64,000 nt of DNA from Albula goreensis (taxonomy: Eukaryota > Chordata > Actinopteri > Albuliformes > Albulidae). Below the pieces are notes generated by a model that saw nothing but the letters and a program-made list of their open reading frames with translations, was not told the origin of the DNA and made no database searches. Shown here in pieces: positions 53,401 to 61,390 of this stretch (position 1 is the first letter of the stretch; each line of letters begins with the position of its first letter). Location of the stretch: NCBI GenBank assembly GCA_022829145.1, contig CM040741.1, forward strand, positions 63,424,547 to 63,488,546. Reading direction: 5' to 3'. A program made the translations under genes and the position numbers.

Positions 53401-56400
53401 GCATGGAGTGAACTGAAGTGACGCGGAAGATTTGAAGCCTCGAAATGCACTAATGATGCTTGACATATAAGGCAGAATGGCTTGCCATTACGTTCAACAA
53501 AAAACTCTCCCACTCTGTTAAAAAAAGTCCTGTGTTCATCTTTATATTTTAGTTTTGCTGTGCATTTTTTCCCTGCCGTTTTGAGGGCGAACTTGACACA
53601 ATACTCAACAATTAGGTTTTCCCTCCCGAAGATTTGCATCAAACGCGCATGTGCGTGAGATGAAAATACCGTATGCACTAAGCGAACGCACGTACACATA
53701 CACATAAAAAAACACAAACACAAAATTCGACATGAACGTTATAGCCGCATGAAACCGCATGCGGCTCGCGAGCCGCGGGTTGGCCAGGCCTGGTATATTG
53801 GTTTCTGAATGCGAATTAATTAACCGTAGAATTGAAAACATGGCAAAAACATGAAAGATTTCACCCTCAGGTTGACATATCCATATAGACAAATGTTTTG
53901 CCCTTTGGGAGAAATTTACAATGCACAGTGACTGTAAGCCAGCCACTACCAATGGTTAAGGCAGAACGAAAAATAACAAACAGCACTGATATCTGTGAAG
54001 ATTAGGCCGTGTGAAAGATAAATGTTGCGCAAAACAACCGCAAAGACCAGAAAAAGAAGAGTCATTCACTATTGCCAACACAAACTGAATGACTGTGAAA
54101 TGGGAAAAAACCACAACCAGCTCGATATGGACCATGCCCACAAAAACAACGCTCATATTACAAGGCTATGCTTTCCCAGCTGAATGGCATGTTTTGTTAG
54201 TTGTCAGGGACGATGTCCAATAAAATTTTGGCACCAGATTTATCGAAACAGCCAATATTCAAATAAAGTTCTTGGACAGAATACAAAAAATATCAAAACA
54301 TCATCAATGAAATACAACATAATATCACACGTTAGGATTTACCCCGTGCCCTCTGACACATCAAACAAAAACCCTGCAGGTTACACCATACCCACTCTCC
54401 AAAACTGAAATAATCACAAGTTGTCTGTCAGATGAGATGTTATTCTTTCAATTCACACAATTAAACTGTCATATGCGATTTCAAAACTACAGAATCAAGG
54501 ATAACAGAAACTGTCATCAGACAAAGGACCTCCAGGCTTATTGAAAATAAAATTTTGACACCAGATTCAGCAACAAAATTAATTTTCATCTCTGGTTCTT
54601 TGGCAGGAGCCACTAAACTTTAATAAGCATCAATTAAATACAATGCAATATCACTCATTAGGATAAACCAGCATGTCAACAAACTACAGACACAGACATC
54701 CAACAAAAGCTAAACAATATCCATACCACAAAACCTCTGCCTTCTGAACGCATCCACTACCCTTACTGAATGTAAATATTAATAATATATTTGGAAAAGA
54801 CACATAGTGACTTAAGAGGCTAAAAGAACTACAGGAAACCCATGAGACCCTTTACTTCACTCTATGAAGTATCTTGATTTGCTCCAGAAAATACAGTTGC
54901 TGGCTGTACAAATGGACCATGGGAGTAACAAACTGAAGTGAAATAGTCAAGCTTGTGGGTGTACACAAACATGTGATAACAATTTGAGAGTATAAATTAG
55001 TATAGTATAAAATAGTATACAGTATATAATATGTAGTATAAATCCTGAGGTACAGGATTCTGAAAACAGGCCCCTGTTTTGCGTGAGTTCATCAGTAAAT
55101 CGGTTAGGGAGCGGTGCCTTTAACGCAGACGCTGCAGGTCTGTTTCCTGGGCGAGGTTCTGCTGTTGTACCCTCAAGCAAGGAGCTCTGTCTACACTGCA
55201 GCGGTATAAGTGGACGGTGTGCAGAGAAAATGTAGGCTGTGTGAGGCAGCCTGGATAATGGCGTCTGCTACATGGACAGGCACCACCAACAGGCGAGCGA
55301 GGAGAGCTCAAGTGCCGGAAGAGGCCCACCAGTAATCTGTCGGAAGAGCCGGTGAGGCGGCTGTAGTACTGCACTCTGCTGCTCATTACGGATGCCTCGG
55401 CCGACACCCGCTCCGACGCGTCCTCCACTATGTTCCTTGGCTCCACGTGAAACGGCCTGAGAAGAATAAGAAGGAGAAAAGGCATTATTGGCTTATTTGG
55501 AATGACTGGGATTTTTTTATGTCTGCAAATTCCATAGTTGTAAGATGACCAAGACCATGGGGAGGAGAGTCAGCCCGTACACAGCCAAAAAACACCCAGA
55601 ACAAATAAAACCACATTTCTATTCATATTATTGCTTTTTCCTGTCAACAGTGTGTGAATGACTCACAGCTCAAACAGTAGGGACAAAGATCAGATCAAAG
55701 ATATTCAAACAAAATTTGGCAGGCATGAGCTGCAGTCCCTTTCAGCACCACTACATGACGTCTGCTTCCATGGCAACATTTCCCAATCGTGGACCCTGGG
55801 GAGGCGACCTATAATCTGGGACCCTACGCCCTGTGACACATCAGAAAGAAACTCCTCTGGTAGCAACACGCCAAGTTTAAAAAATAAAAATAAAAAAATT
55901 GGACAAGTAGTTATCTTTCAAATTCATGGTTAAATTTAAAAAGGAAAACTTGAAACTAGGGAGTGAGCACCACCACTTTTAAACCAAATTGCTGACTTTT
56001 TAAAAAGGACATTTTTATGTGCACATTGCCCAATCAACCAAAACACAACAGGCTGAAATATTTTAACTTTCCAGAAACAAAACTGAAGATTACAAGCTCA
56101 TGAGATGAGTTCCTGCCTATTCACACAGTTCCTGTAAACCAGGGCACTGAAGAGAAACAGAAACGATCTGTAACAAGGCAGGCCCTAGGGGTTTCCACTC
56201 ACTGACAACTGCCCAGAATTTAGAATAGTCTGTGACCACTTGAATAGGAATGAAATAACAGAAAATATTTCTGTTATTTAGTACCAGATTTAAAAAAAAA
56301 AAAAAAAAAACAACCTTTCCTTTTTCTGGACAATATGATGAAAAAGCTGTATTGAATGACTAAACTAACAAAGTGTGGGGGTCATTTTGTGCATATGTGT

Positions 56401-58143
56401 TCTGGTGTTTTGGGAGAGATGGAGGGAGGAGCAATGGCCTCACTAACAGGCAGGCTCACCTGTGATGGCTTTCTGATCAAGGCAGGTGCAAGTCATTCCT
56501 TTCATAAAGGACTCCTATTTACAGCAAAGCCTGTAAGGAAATCTTTTGGGGGTTTCATGTTTATCACTTTCTTCTTCACATGACTTTGCTAGGTATAAGC
56601 TACAACAATGCAGAGAAAGCCAAACATTCCTGAAATTAGCTATAAACAGAAATGAGTGATGACTCGGGCATAAATATGCATTACGGTATATTGTGACAAG
56701 AAATTAAAACAAGCAAAACCAATCTTGTATATTACCTACACAATGCAACACTTCAAAAACAACAAAAACAAGAGGCCGGGGGGAGAGGGTATAATTGTTT
56801 TTGGAAAAGTAGACCCTAAGTGCTTCTTCCAATAATCTCCCCCTCTGTTTAGCATTTGTGAAATGCCAAACGGGATTAATTCATAAAGACTTGTTAGTGA
56901 TGGAAGCTTCTGACAATATTGGTCGCGGGTGTCGGGGACTCCAAACGGCTCTGACCCTCTGAAGCAGCTGATAATTACTTTCCTTCTGAGGACCAACGGC
57001 ATCAGTACCAGCGAGTGGGCAAGCTTTTAATCAATCGGTAAGCAGCCCGTTGGTAGGAAGGCCAGGAGTAGGGCACTTCCTGTTTCAGTTTAAGGGTACA
57101 CAGTGGCACTACTGTAGCCAATAGGGAAGCCCGCGACCACAAATGCATCTTAATCAATTTATCAATTGGTTTGAGCTCCAGCCTTTTCCATGGCAACTTA
57201 AACTGTGTGGATTAAATTTAGTTACACAAGCCACGCAATCATAGGTGTCGTTCAGCTTAAGGACTTTGCTCACCCCGTGACAGTGTAGAGAAAACAGCCC
57301 GTCATCCTCCATTCAGAATCCTTACAAAATCTTCACACCAATGGATTTAAGTCTATTTCTTGAAAGCACACACTGTACGCACTCAGAAAGCCCTATTTGA
57401 ATCGCATTATCCATTTTTTCACAGATATTGAGCATCTAAGATGATCACAAACACCACACACTGCATTTCAAGGAGGCATTCATTTTACAGCAAATAAAAT
57501 GTCTTGGTTCGGTTGTTGTTGTTGTGCTCAAAAGAATTGTTAGAGATTAACTTTTATCACCCCAAAAACCAAAGACACTGCAAAACCGAGCAGAGCTTTA
57601 TTTGCCCTTGTAAAACCAATTCTGCCTTGCACATCAAAAACTGAAGAGACAACATTCTCTGCATAAAATGACAATACTGGACTGTTTATGACCGCATTAG
57701 ACACACATATACACTAATTATGTCAATTATGTAAATTACGTCAACACTCAACAATGAACCACGGACCCAAGACCCATTATGTGCTTAAGCTACCCTGTTC
57801 CAGCACAAGCATTCCCCCTAACCCAGGAGTAAGGCACTCCGCTCCTGCTGAGCCATGGGGTGTGGAGGTTATTGCTCCAACACAGTACTTGACAATGTGT
57901 GACATAAACTGAGGTTACAGTACTCAGACACTTTCTTAGATATAGGTATGTGTGCTTTAGGAATTTGAAAAAAAAAAGAAAAGAAAAACAGTTTACATTA
58001 ACAACCATTGATGTGTCTGAGGAAACCTGAGGAGACCTGCGGTACCTTTTCGATTTTGGGTCCAGAGAGTCCATGACCCCACGATCTGTGTAACTCTCTC
58101 CCGCCCGTTCAGACGTCAGTAGTGGTTTCCAGTCGTCCTCCAT
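44304..58143 (-). CDS. SLC38A9: Sodium-coupled neutral amino acid transporter 9, lysosomal arginine sensor (14 coding exons, one frame break)
   Basis: The exons in order are 58,143-58,046, 55,456-55,330, 53,019-52,901, 52,242-52,179, 51,794-51,701, 50,317-50,148, 50,014-49,955, 48,815-48,615, 48,135-48,028, 47,626-47,520, 46,687-46,574, 45,899-45,751, 45,207-45,118 and 44,469-44,304. They total 1,667 bases, one short of 556 codons; human has 561 residues. The cytosolic N-terminus keeps YYSRL and PDHVIP, which contact Ragulator-Rag. The 11-helix transporter follows, with [10 protein letters not shown] in helix 1, a glycosylated lumenal loop and [15 protein letters not shown]. The family sits in the lysosome membrane, senses arginine, exports leucine and other essential amino acids, and activates mTORC1. 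Exon 6 lacks one base, which as given shifts the frame after residue 201. All other features argue for a functional gene. Confidence 0.95.
45118..45207 (-). CDS. SLC38A9: SLC38A9 coding exon 13
   Basis: Encodes [20 protein letters not shown] and [10 protein letters not shown], a membrane helix plus lumenal turn conserved with human (VGAGVIM...FYPNIGGIIR). The donor is GTAAGA. Confidence 0.96.
45208..45750 (-). other. SLC38A9 intron 12 with a SINE-like insertion
   Basis: Most of this 543-base intron is the repeat at 45,500-45,712. The rest is featureless. Confidence 0.8.
45500..45712 (+). repeat. SINE-like element, best preserved copy
   Basis: Contains CGCTTTTATCCAAAGCGACT near 45,530, GGGTTAAGGGCCTTGCTCAA near 45,597 and a tRNA-like GGGGCTTGAACCACCAACC near 45,656. 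This is the characteristic order of an abundant fish repeat. It is flanked by ACATTACATTACA words, and no exact target duplication is obvious. Confidence 0.75.
45751..45899 (-). CDS. SLC38A9: SLC38A9 coding exon 12
   Basis: Encodes [20 protein letters not shown], then [20 protein letters not shown] and GQIFGKHYP. It aligns closely with human [10 protein letters not shown] and YPLLGYLARVQLLG. Confidence 0.97.
45900..46573 (-). other. SLC38A9 intron 11
   Basis: Contains a repeat near 46,140-46,370 with a tRNA B-box-like word (GAGTTCAATTCCCGG) and a tail related to the element at 6.1 kb. Nothing else is recognised. Confidence 0.7.
46140..46370 (+). repeat. tRNA-related interspersed repeat
   Basis: Has GAGTTCAATTCCCGGCCTG as a B-box-like word and a tail, TTGGGCTGAATGACTTGATC, typical of a widespread fish repeat. 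It is diverged and its boundaries are approximate. Confidence 0.5.
46574..46687 (-). CDS. SLC38A9: SLC38A9 coding exon 11
   Basis: 38 codons, phase 0 on both sides: [20 protein letters not shown] followed by [18 protein letters not shown]. This is almost the same as human. Confidence 0.98.
46688..47519 (-). other. SLC38A9 intron 10
   Basis: Low-complexity poly-A/T runs near 46,820, 47,278 and 47,392. No other feature is recognised. Confidence 0.75.
47520..47626 (-). CDS. SLC38A9: SLC38A9 coding exon 10
   Basis: Acceptor AACTAG is chosen because it joins the split codon to Glu and gives [20 protein letters not shown], matching human [20 protein letters not shown]. Two further AG sites just downstream would break the frame. 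It continues [19 protein letters not shown]. The donor is GTGAGT. Confidence 0.95.
47752..47806. repeat. Alternating purine-pyrimidine tract (CACG/CA repeats)
   Basis: 55 bases of strict purine-pyrimidine alternation, rich in CG on the left and (CA)n on the right, within SLC38A9 intron 9. Such tracts are prone to Z-DNA and to length change. Confidence 0.9.
48028..48135 (-). CDS. SLC38A9: SLC38A9 coding exon 9
   Basis: Encodes [20 protein letters not shown] then [15 protein letters not shown]. Human has [20 protein letters not shown] and HLEFHWF. Phases and sites are consistent. Confidence 0.97.
48136..48614 (-). other. SLC38A9 intron 8
   Basis: 479 bases with nothing recognised. Confidence 0.8.
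48615..48815 (-). CDS. SLC38A9: SLC38A9 coding exon 8, lumenal loop and next helix
   Basis: Encodes [20 protein letters not shown], then [20 protein letters not shown] and [20 protein letters not shown]. Two N-glycosylation sequons (NYS, NST) lie in the loop, as expected for the lumenal side. The WW and TVPFYL blocks match human. Confidence 0.96.
48816..49954 (-). other. SLC38A9 intron 7
   Basis: Contains the four-copy minisatellite at 49,702-49,817 and an AAT-rich run near 49,921-49,945. No gene is recognised. Confidence 0.8.
49702..49817. repeat. 29-base minisatellite, four copies
   Basis: Units start at 49,702, 49,731, 49,760 and 49,789, each TTCCATTGTGGCTTTTATTC followed by CAAACCGTG. 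The first three are identical; the fourth ends CAAGCTGTG. There are no spacers. Confidence 0.98.
49955..50014 (-). CDS. SLC38A9: SLC38A9 coding exon 7, lumenal loop
   Basis: A 60-base exon encoding [19 protein letters not shown], with sequons NVS and NGT. The split codons at both ends work only in the expected frame (phase 1 in and out). The loop is variable in the family. Confidence 0.9.
50148..50317 (-). CDS. SLC38A9: SLC38A9 coding exon 6 with one-base deletion
   Basis: The first part reads [20 protein letters not shown], then [13 protein letters not shown]. The frame then shifts by one base and continues as [20 protein letters not shown] and FIY, both parts matching human [19 protein letters not shown] and [20 protein letters not shown]. 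The exon is 170 bases where 171 are needed. The break lies at about 50,213-50,224, in a short run context (AATAAGGAAA on the plus strand). Acceptor CCACAG and donor GTAAGT are good. Confidence 0.93.
50318..51700 (-). other. SLC38A9 intron 5
   Basis: 1.4 kb, AT-rich, no repeat or gene recognised. Confidence 0.75.
51701..51794 (-). CDS. SLC38A9: SLC38A9 coding exon 5
   Basis: Encodes [20 protein letters not shown] then [11 protein letters not shown]. Human has [20 protein letters not shown] and CYRVVKS. Phase 0 in and 1 out. Confidence 0.96.
51795..52178 (-). other. SLC38A9 intron 4
   Basis: 384 bases, AT-rich, nothing recognised. Confidence 0.8.
52179..52242 (-). CDS. SLC38A9: SLC38A9 coding exon 4, first transmembrane helix
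   Basis: Encodes [20 protein letters not shown] and Q. The NTMMGT motif is the unwound part of helix 1 that binds substrate arginine in this family. The donor is GTACAG. Confidence 0.97.
52243..52900 (-). other. SLC38A9 intron 3
   Basis: Carries a GT microsatellite on the plus strand (CA on the transcript strand) at 52,784-52,810, with GT-rich flanks to 52,840, about 60-115 bases past a weak donor. Otherwise unremarkable. Confidence 0.75.
52784..52810. repeat. (TG)n microsatellite, CA on the transcribed strand
   Basis: Perfect TG run with imperfect GT-rich flanks (52,771-52,840), located in SLC38A9 intron 3 downstream of its donor. Confidence 0.95.
52901..53019 (-). CDS. SLC38A9: SLC38A9 coding exon 3
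   Basis: Encodes [20 protein letters not shown] then [19 protein letters not shown]. Human has APDHVVPAPEECYVYSPLG. The donor is GTTGGT, weaker than the others but required to form the conserved Ile codon at the junction. Confidence 0.95.
53138..53792 (-). mobile_element. Internally deleted hAT transposon with transposase fragment
   Basis: The left end CAGGGGTGGCCAACC and the right end GGTTGGCCAGGCCTG are inverted, flanked by a perfect 8-base duplication GTATATTG (53,130-53,137 and 53,793-53,800). On the minus strand a frame at 53,723-53,277 holds a transposase N-terminal part: [20 protein letters not shown] followed by [12 protein letters not shown], a C-x2-C-x14-H-x4-H BED-type zinc finger, then [14 protein letters not shown]. 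This resembles the hAT (Charlie-type) transposases related to GTF2IRD2-like proteins. The catalytic domain is absent, so it cannot move by itself. Confidence 0.95.
53277..53723 (-). pseudogene. hAT transposase N-terminal fragment (BED zinc finger)
   Basis: 148 codons open inside the element. Residues from about 60 onward ([11 protein letters not shown]...) are the recognisable transposase part with a complete zinc-finger ligand set (two Cys, two His). The first 60 residues read through terminal-region DNA. It ends at a stop soon after the recognisable part, and no DDE catalytic region follows. It is a relic rather than a host gene, though the domain itself is intact. Confidence 0.85.
54180..54680. 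repeat. Two diverged direct repeats of about 150 bases
   Basis: Copy one is near 54,207-54,345 and copy two near 54,535-54,668. Both have AATAAAATTTTG(G/A)CACCAGATT, a TCAAT(G/T)AAATACAA block and an AATATCAC...TTAGGAT block in the same order. A part further on (CCCTCTGACACATCAAACA) recurs near 55,829 as CCCTGTGACACATCAGAAAG. Confidence 0.6.
55118..55270 (+). repeat. Degraded SINE-like copy
   Basis: TTGTACCCTCAAGCAAGGAG, then GCAGCGGTATAAGTGGAC and GGATAATGGCGTCTGCTA, the ordered landmarks of the family seen at 45.5 kb. It lies about 60 bases downstream of the SLC38A9 exon 2 donor. Confidence 0.55.
55330..55456 (-). CDS. SLC38A9: SLC38A9 coding exon 2, Ragulator-Rag binding segment
   Basis: Encodes [20 protein letters not shown], then [20 protein letters not shown] and LL. 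Human has RPFCIEPTNIVN and RIHYYSRL. The first base completes the Arg of KR-PF. The donor is GTGGGC. Confidence 0.96.
55457..58045 (-). other. SLC38A9 intron 1 (between coding exons 1 and 2)
   Basis: 2.6 kb with a poly-A run near 56,291-56,309 and a repeat-related stretch at 55.65-55.88 kb. No nested gene is recognised. Confidence 0.75.
58046..58143 (-). CDS. SLC38A9: SLC38A9 coding exon 1, start codon
   Basis: Encodes [20 protein letters not shown], then [12 protein letters not shown]. It joins in phase to RPFHVEP. ATG context is AGAATCATGG (A at -3, G at +4). The exon probably starts at 58,186, after acceptor TACACAG, with about 43 bases of 5' UTR. The N-terminus is shorter than in human. 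Confidence 0.9.
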
Positions 58144-58186
58144 GATTCTTGATGGTCTGGGTCAGTGCTTATTTACAAATCATCAC

Positions 58187-61100
58187 CTGTGTACACAGGA
58201 AAAAAACCTACTCAAAAATGGCAGCAATCAAAAAGCTATCAGAAACAGACACTTTTTGAGTATCATCACTGTGTAGGTACTTCTCTTTTCAGAACCTTAT
58301 ATCCCACTAGCACCAACAGTATATGTCTGCATAACTGTACATAACTTATACCACTTTGCCTATTGATGATGATAAGACGGTTCACTCAGCCAATGAACTA
58401 AAAGTAATGTGATTCTGTTGTTGTCAGCAATCTGTTGAATCAAGACTCAAACTATGCTATTATTGTGTTTGGTCGAACCAACACTATTCAAACGGTCCAA
58501 CATTCAGGTCAAAGGGGCCATTTCAGAGGTGGAACTCCATGATTCATACCAAAAATGACAACAACGCCTCACTGGCAAACCATATCAGGGGATGAAATGC
58601 CACCATGTTTGGAGCGAAACAATGAAACAAATGGTTTCTTTTAGAGAGATGATCCATCATTGGGGAAAAAAGCTGACTTACTGAGGAGGGGGTCAGAGGT
58701 CAGCTCACACTCATGTGCTAACAGTGACCTAACCTTGACATAGAGCAAGATTCTATCCCCTGATGAGACTGATGAGGCCCTCATTATTCACCCTGCTTCC
58801 ACTGTCTGCAAAATTCAGCTTAAATTATTTGGAAATCCCTCAGAAATACCCTCATCAAACCAGCTGAATTGCCTAGTTCTTCATATATACAGCACATTAA
58901 TAAAGACTATGCACCTATTATGGGATGTGAAATGAGCAACAGCAGGAAATGAGAACTGACCGTGAGGCGCCACTCCACACCCACAGTAGTCCTCTCAAAG
59001 GAGTATGAAAACATGAGTAAAAACTGACATCACAGGCTAGTATCCAGAAAGGGAAGAAACAAAACCCACAAAAACCAGAAAGTTAATTCATTCCTTTTCC
59101 TTATGGTAAATGCTCAAATGTCCAACCCCAATTCCAATTCCTCTGAATTTCTGAGCCCAAATTGTGGGTGCAGTGGCTGGCAGTGAAGCTCCAGGTTGAG
59201 AATACTAAGAACATCACTATGAACAAACACACACATGAATGCATGCATGCTTTCTTGCACGTGTGTGCATACACACACACACACAAAAACTTACTCAAAG
59301 AAAATCTTTGTTGTACACCATGTAAGTGGATTAAAATGCTTGCAGTCTGAACAGGCTTGTTGTTGAGAAAGTGTGGTCAAAAATTAACCAAGAGTGGAAA
59401 TGCAATTTCAAAGTGTAACATATTCAGGTTTTTAATATGCATTCATACAAATTCATTACATGCATCTGTAAAGGCCCATGCTGAAGAGATAACAAGCTGT
59501 CAAGTATGAAATATATATTTTATATCAAAATGTTGCTGAAGCACTGAATATATTCACTTGGAAAAACCATTGTAACAAAAAAAAAATGGTCAGCAAAAAG
59601 ATGATGAAATCACATGGGTGGCTATCTACAGAGATTGAATGGAAACCAAACGACACTGTTGTCAAAGTTGACCAAGGGTCAAACACCACAGTGCTGGTTG
59701 TGCTAAAGTGACCTCAAACTCCTGTCTTACTGACAACACCAGAGGCGTCAAACTCATGTCCTAAAAGACCACAGTGTCCACCTGGCTTTTGTGTTTTCCT
59801 GTCAATTTAGCAGCTAATTTGGGCCTTGGAAAAAAAGTGTGTGGACCTTGTTTCTCAAGGTGTATGAGAAACACAACATACTTAGCATGATAGACGAGGT
59901 GCAATAGAGACAATTACTTTCTGAATAAGCAATCTATTCGCCAGCATCAATTGGAGATTGCAGTCACAGTAAGAAACTGCAAAAACAAGTGCATAGTTTG
60001 CAGTCTAAGAGATGCTCCTAGCAATTAAATATTAGAATTAAGAATAATTAAATCCAACCAGAAACAAGCATGAAAGGCAACTTGGTGGAAACAGCAAACC
60101 TTTCAATCCACAGATGGCATTGTGGATTCCCATTTGATATTAGTAATCTACTTTATTCATGTTCATCTATAAGTACACTTTTCTTTCTTATCTTCTGTTG
60201 GTGGTACATCACTTTATCTCAGAATTAAACATGGCACATTTAAAAAAAAAAAATGTTCATCTAAGGACACTGCTCTTGGAAAACAACACTGAAGAAACGT
60301 ATGGAACATACTTGCAACTTCCAAGAAATGACTGCTAGAATTCACAGCGCCTCCCGAAGTTCCACGAATGGAAGAAGGGAATCGTGGCTTTGACTGTCAT
60401 TTTCGAACACATTGTATTACCGAGTATTATTGTGCTCAAATTCTTTTCACTCATTGGTGCCCTTTTTCAACATTTCCGTTATCATGTTGGTCCTCCAGTC
60501 CGAATAAATAGGTTACATCTCCAACCATCAAAAAAACCATAATCACGGTTAATTTAAAAACTAGATAAGGTAATGACTGCTTAAAACTGCATAAAGCTGA
60601 CTTCTTCAGTAATGTTTCTCATTCGAAAACCAGAAGTTATTCTCGCTATCTAGTTACCTCTTACTGAAGATGGAAAAAACAACTTTCTCACAGTAGTTTA
60701 GTGACTGATCAACAACAGTTGGCCAAGACTATGGGCTGATCAAGACCTATTTGATTTATCAACATTCATCAGATGTCAAATGATAAACTATGATGACAAA
60801 CTGATTAAGAAAAAAAACGCTTGCATACAAATACTTATATACATTATCAATCAAACAGGTTTAGCATCTGATGTTACCAATACTAGCTTGTGATAGCGAA
60901 CTTCATTCCTAAAAAATCTGCTAGCACTTCGGTAACAAGATAATAGGAAAACACAACAAGCGAAAGCAGGCTAGCATTTTTGTTTTTCTGGCATTTTATT
61001 TAGTTATCATTACCTAGGAAGTTAGCTAGCTAACAGTTAGACAGTGGCGGCGTTACATTAGCAAAACAGCAAAAATATTTCAATTTTCAATACAAAACAA

Positions 61101-61195
61101 TGTTACAGCATTGTAAAGCTTCAGCTGCTCTGTTCATAATTACAGAACAATATTTACAATGTAAATTAAACTGTTTAATAGTCAACGTTACCTAC
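58187..61195 (-). other. Probable SLC38A9 5' UTR intron
   Basis: 3 kb between the inferred non-coding first exon and the start exon. No coding sequence is recognised. There is a short CA run near 59,272-59,285 and poly-A near 59,578 and 60,241. Confidence 0.5.
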
Positions 61196-61390
61196 CGGAT
61201 GGCCACAGTTTCAGGTCAGGAAGCTCGGAAAATCTCAAACAGTAAGCAATGTTTTGAAAATGGAAACAATGCGAACGTGAACTGCACATGCTTACTAACG
61301 CAATGTCTTATGGGAGATTAAGTGATTGGACCGTCTCTGCAGGCGCACGGGAGAGCAAATAGAACTACAATACCCACAATGCACCAATGT
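61190..61390 (-). promoter_or_regulatory. SLC38A9: SLC38A9 first non-coding exon and promoter
   Basis: On the minus strand a strong donor (CCG then GTAGGT) lies at 61,196/61,195. Upstream there is a CCAAT box (61,329-61,325) and at 61,364-61,383 the word ACTACAATACCCACAATGCA on the plus strand. This is a close match to the ZNF143 (Staf) site ACTACAATTCCCAGCATGC found at many TATA-less housekeeping promoters. No TATA box is evident. The transcription start is inferred to lie near 61,300. Confidence 0.6.

Larger units (their letters stand above)
53020..55329 (-). other. SLC38A9 intron 2 (2.3 kb)
   Basis: Contains the hAT element at 53,138-53,792, a pair of direct repeats at 54.2-54.7 kb and a degraded SINE-like copy at 55.1-55.3 kb. 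Confidence 0.8.

Noticed and set aside
44304..58143. Another SLC38 family member (for example SLC38A7 or A11)
   Set aside because: The YYSRL/PDHVIP tail and the [15 protein letters not shown] block are specific to SLC38A9.
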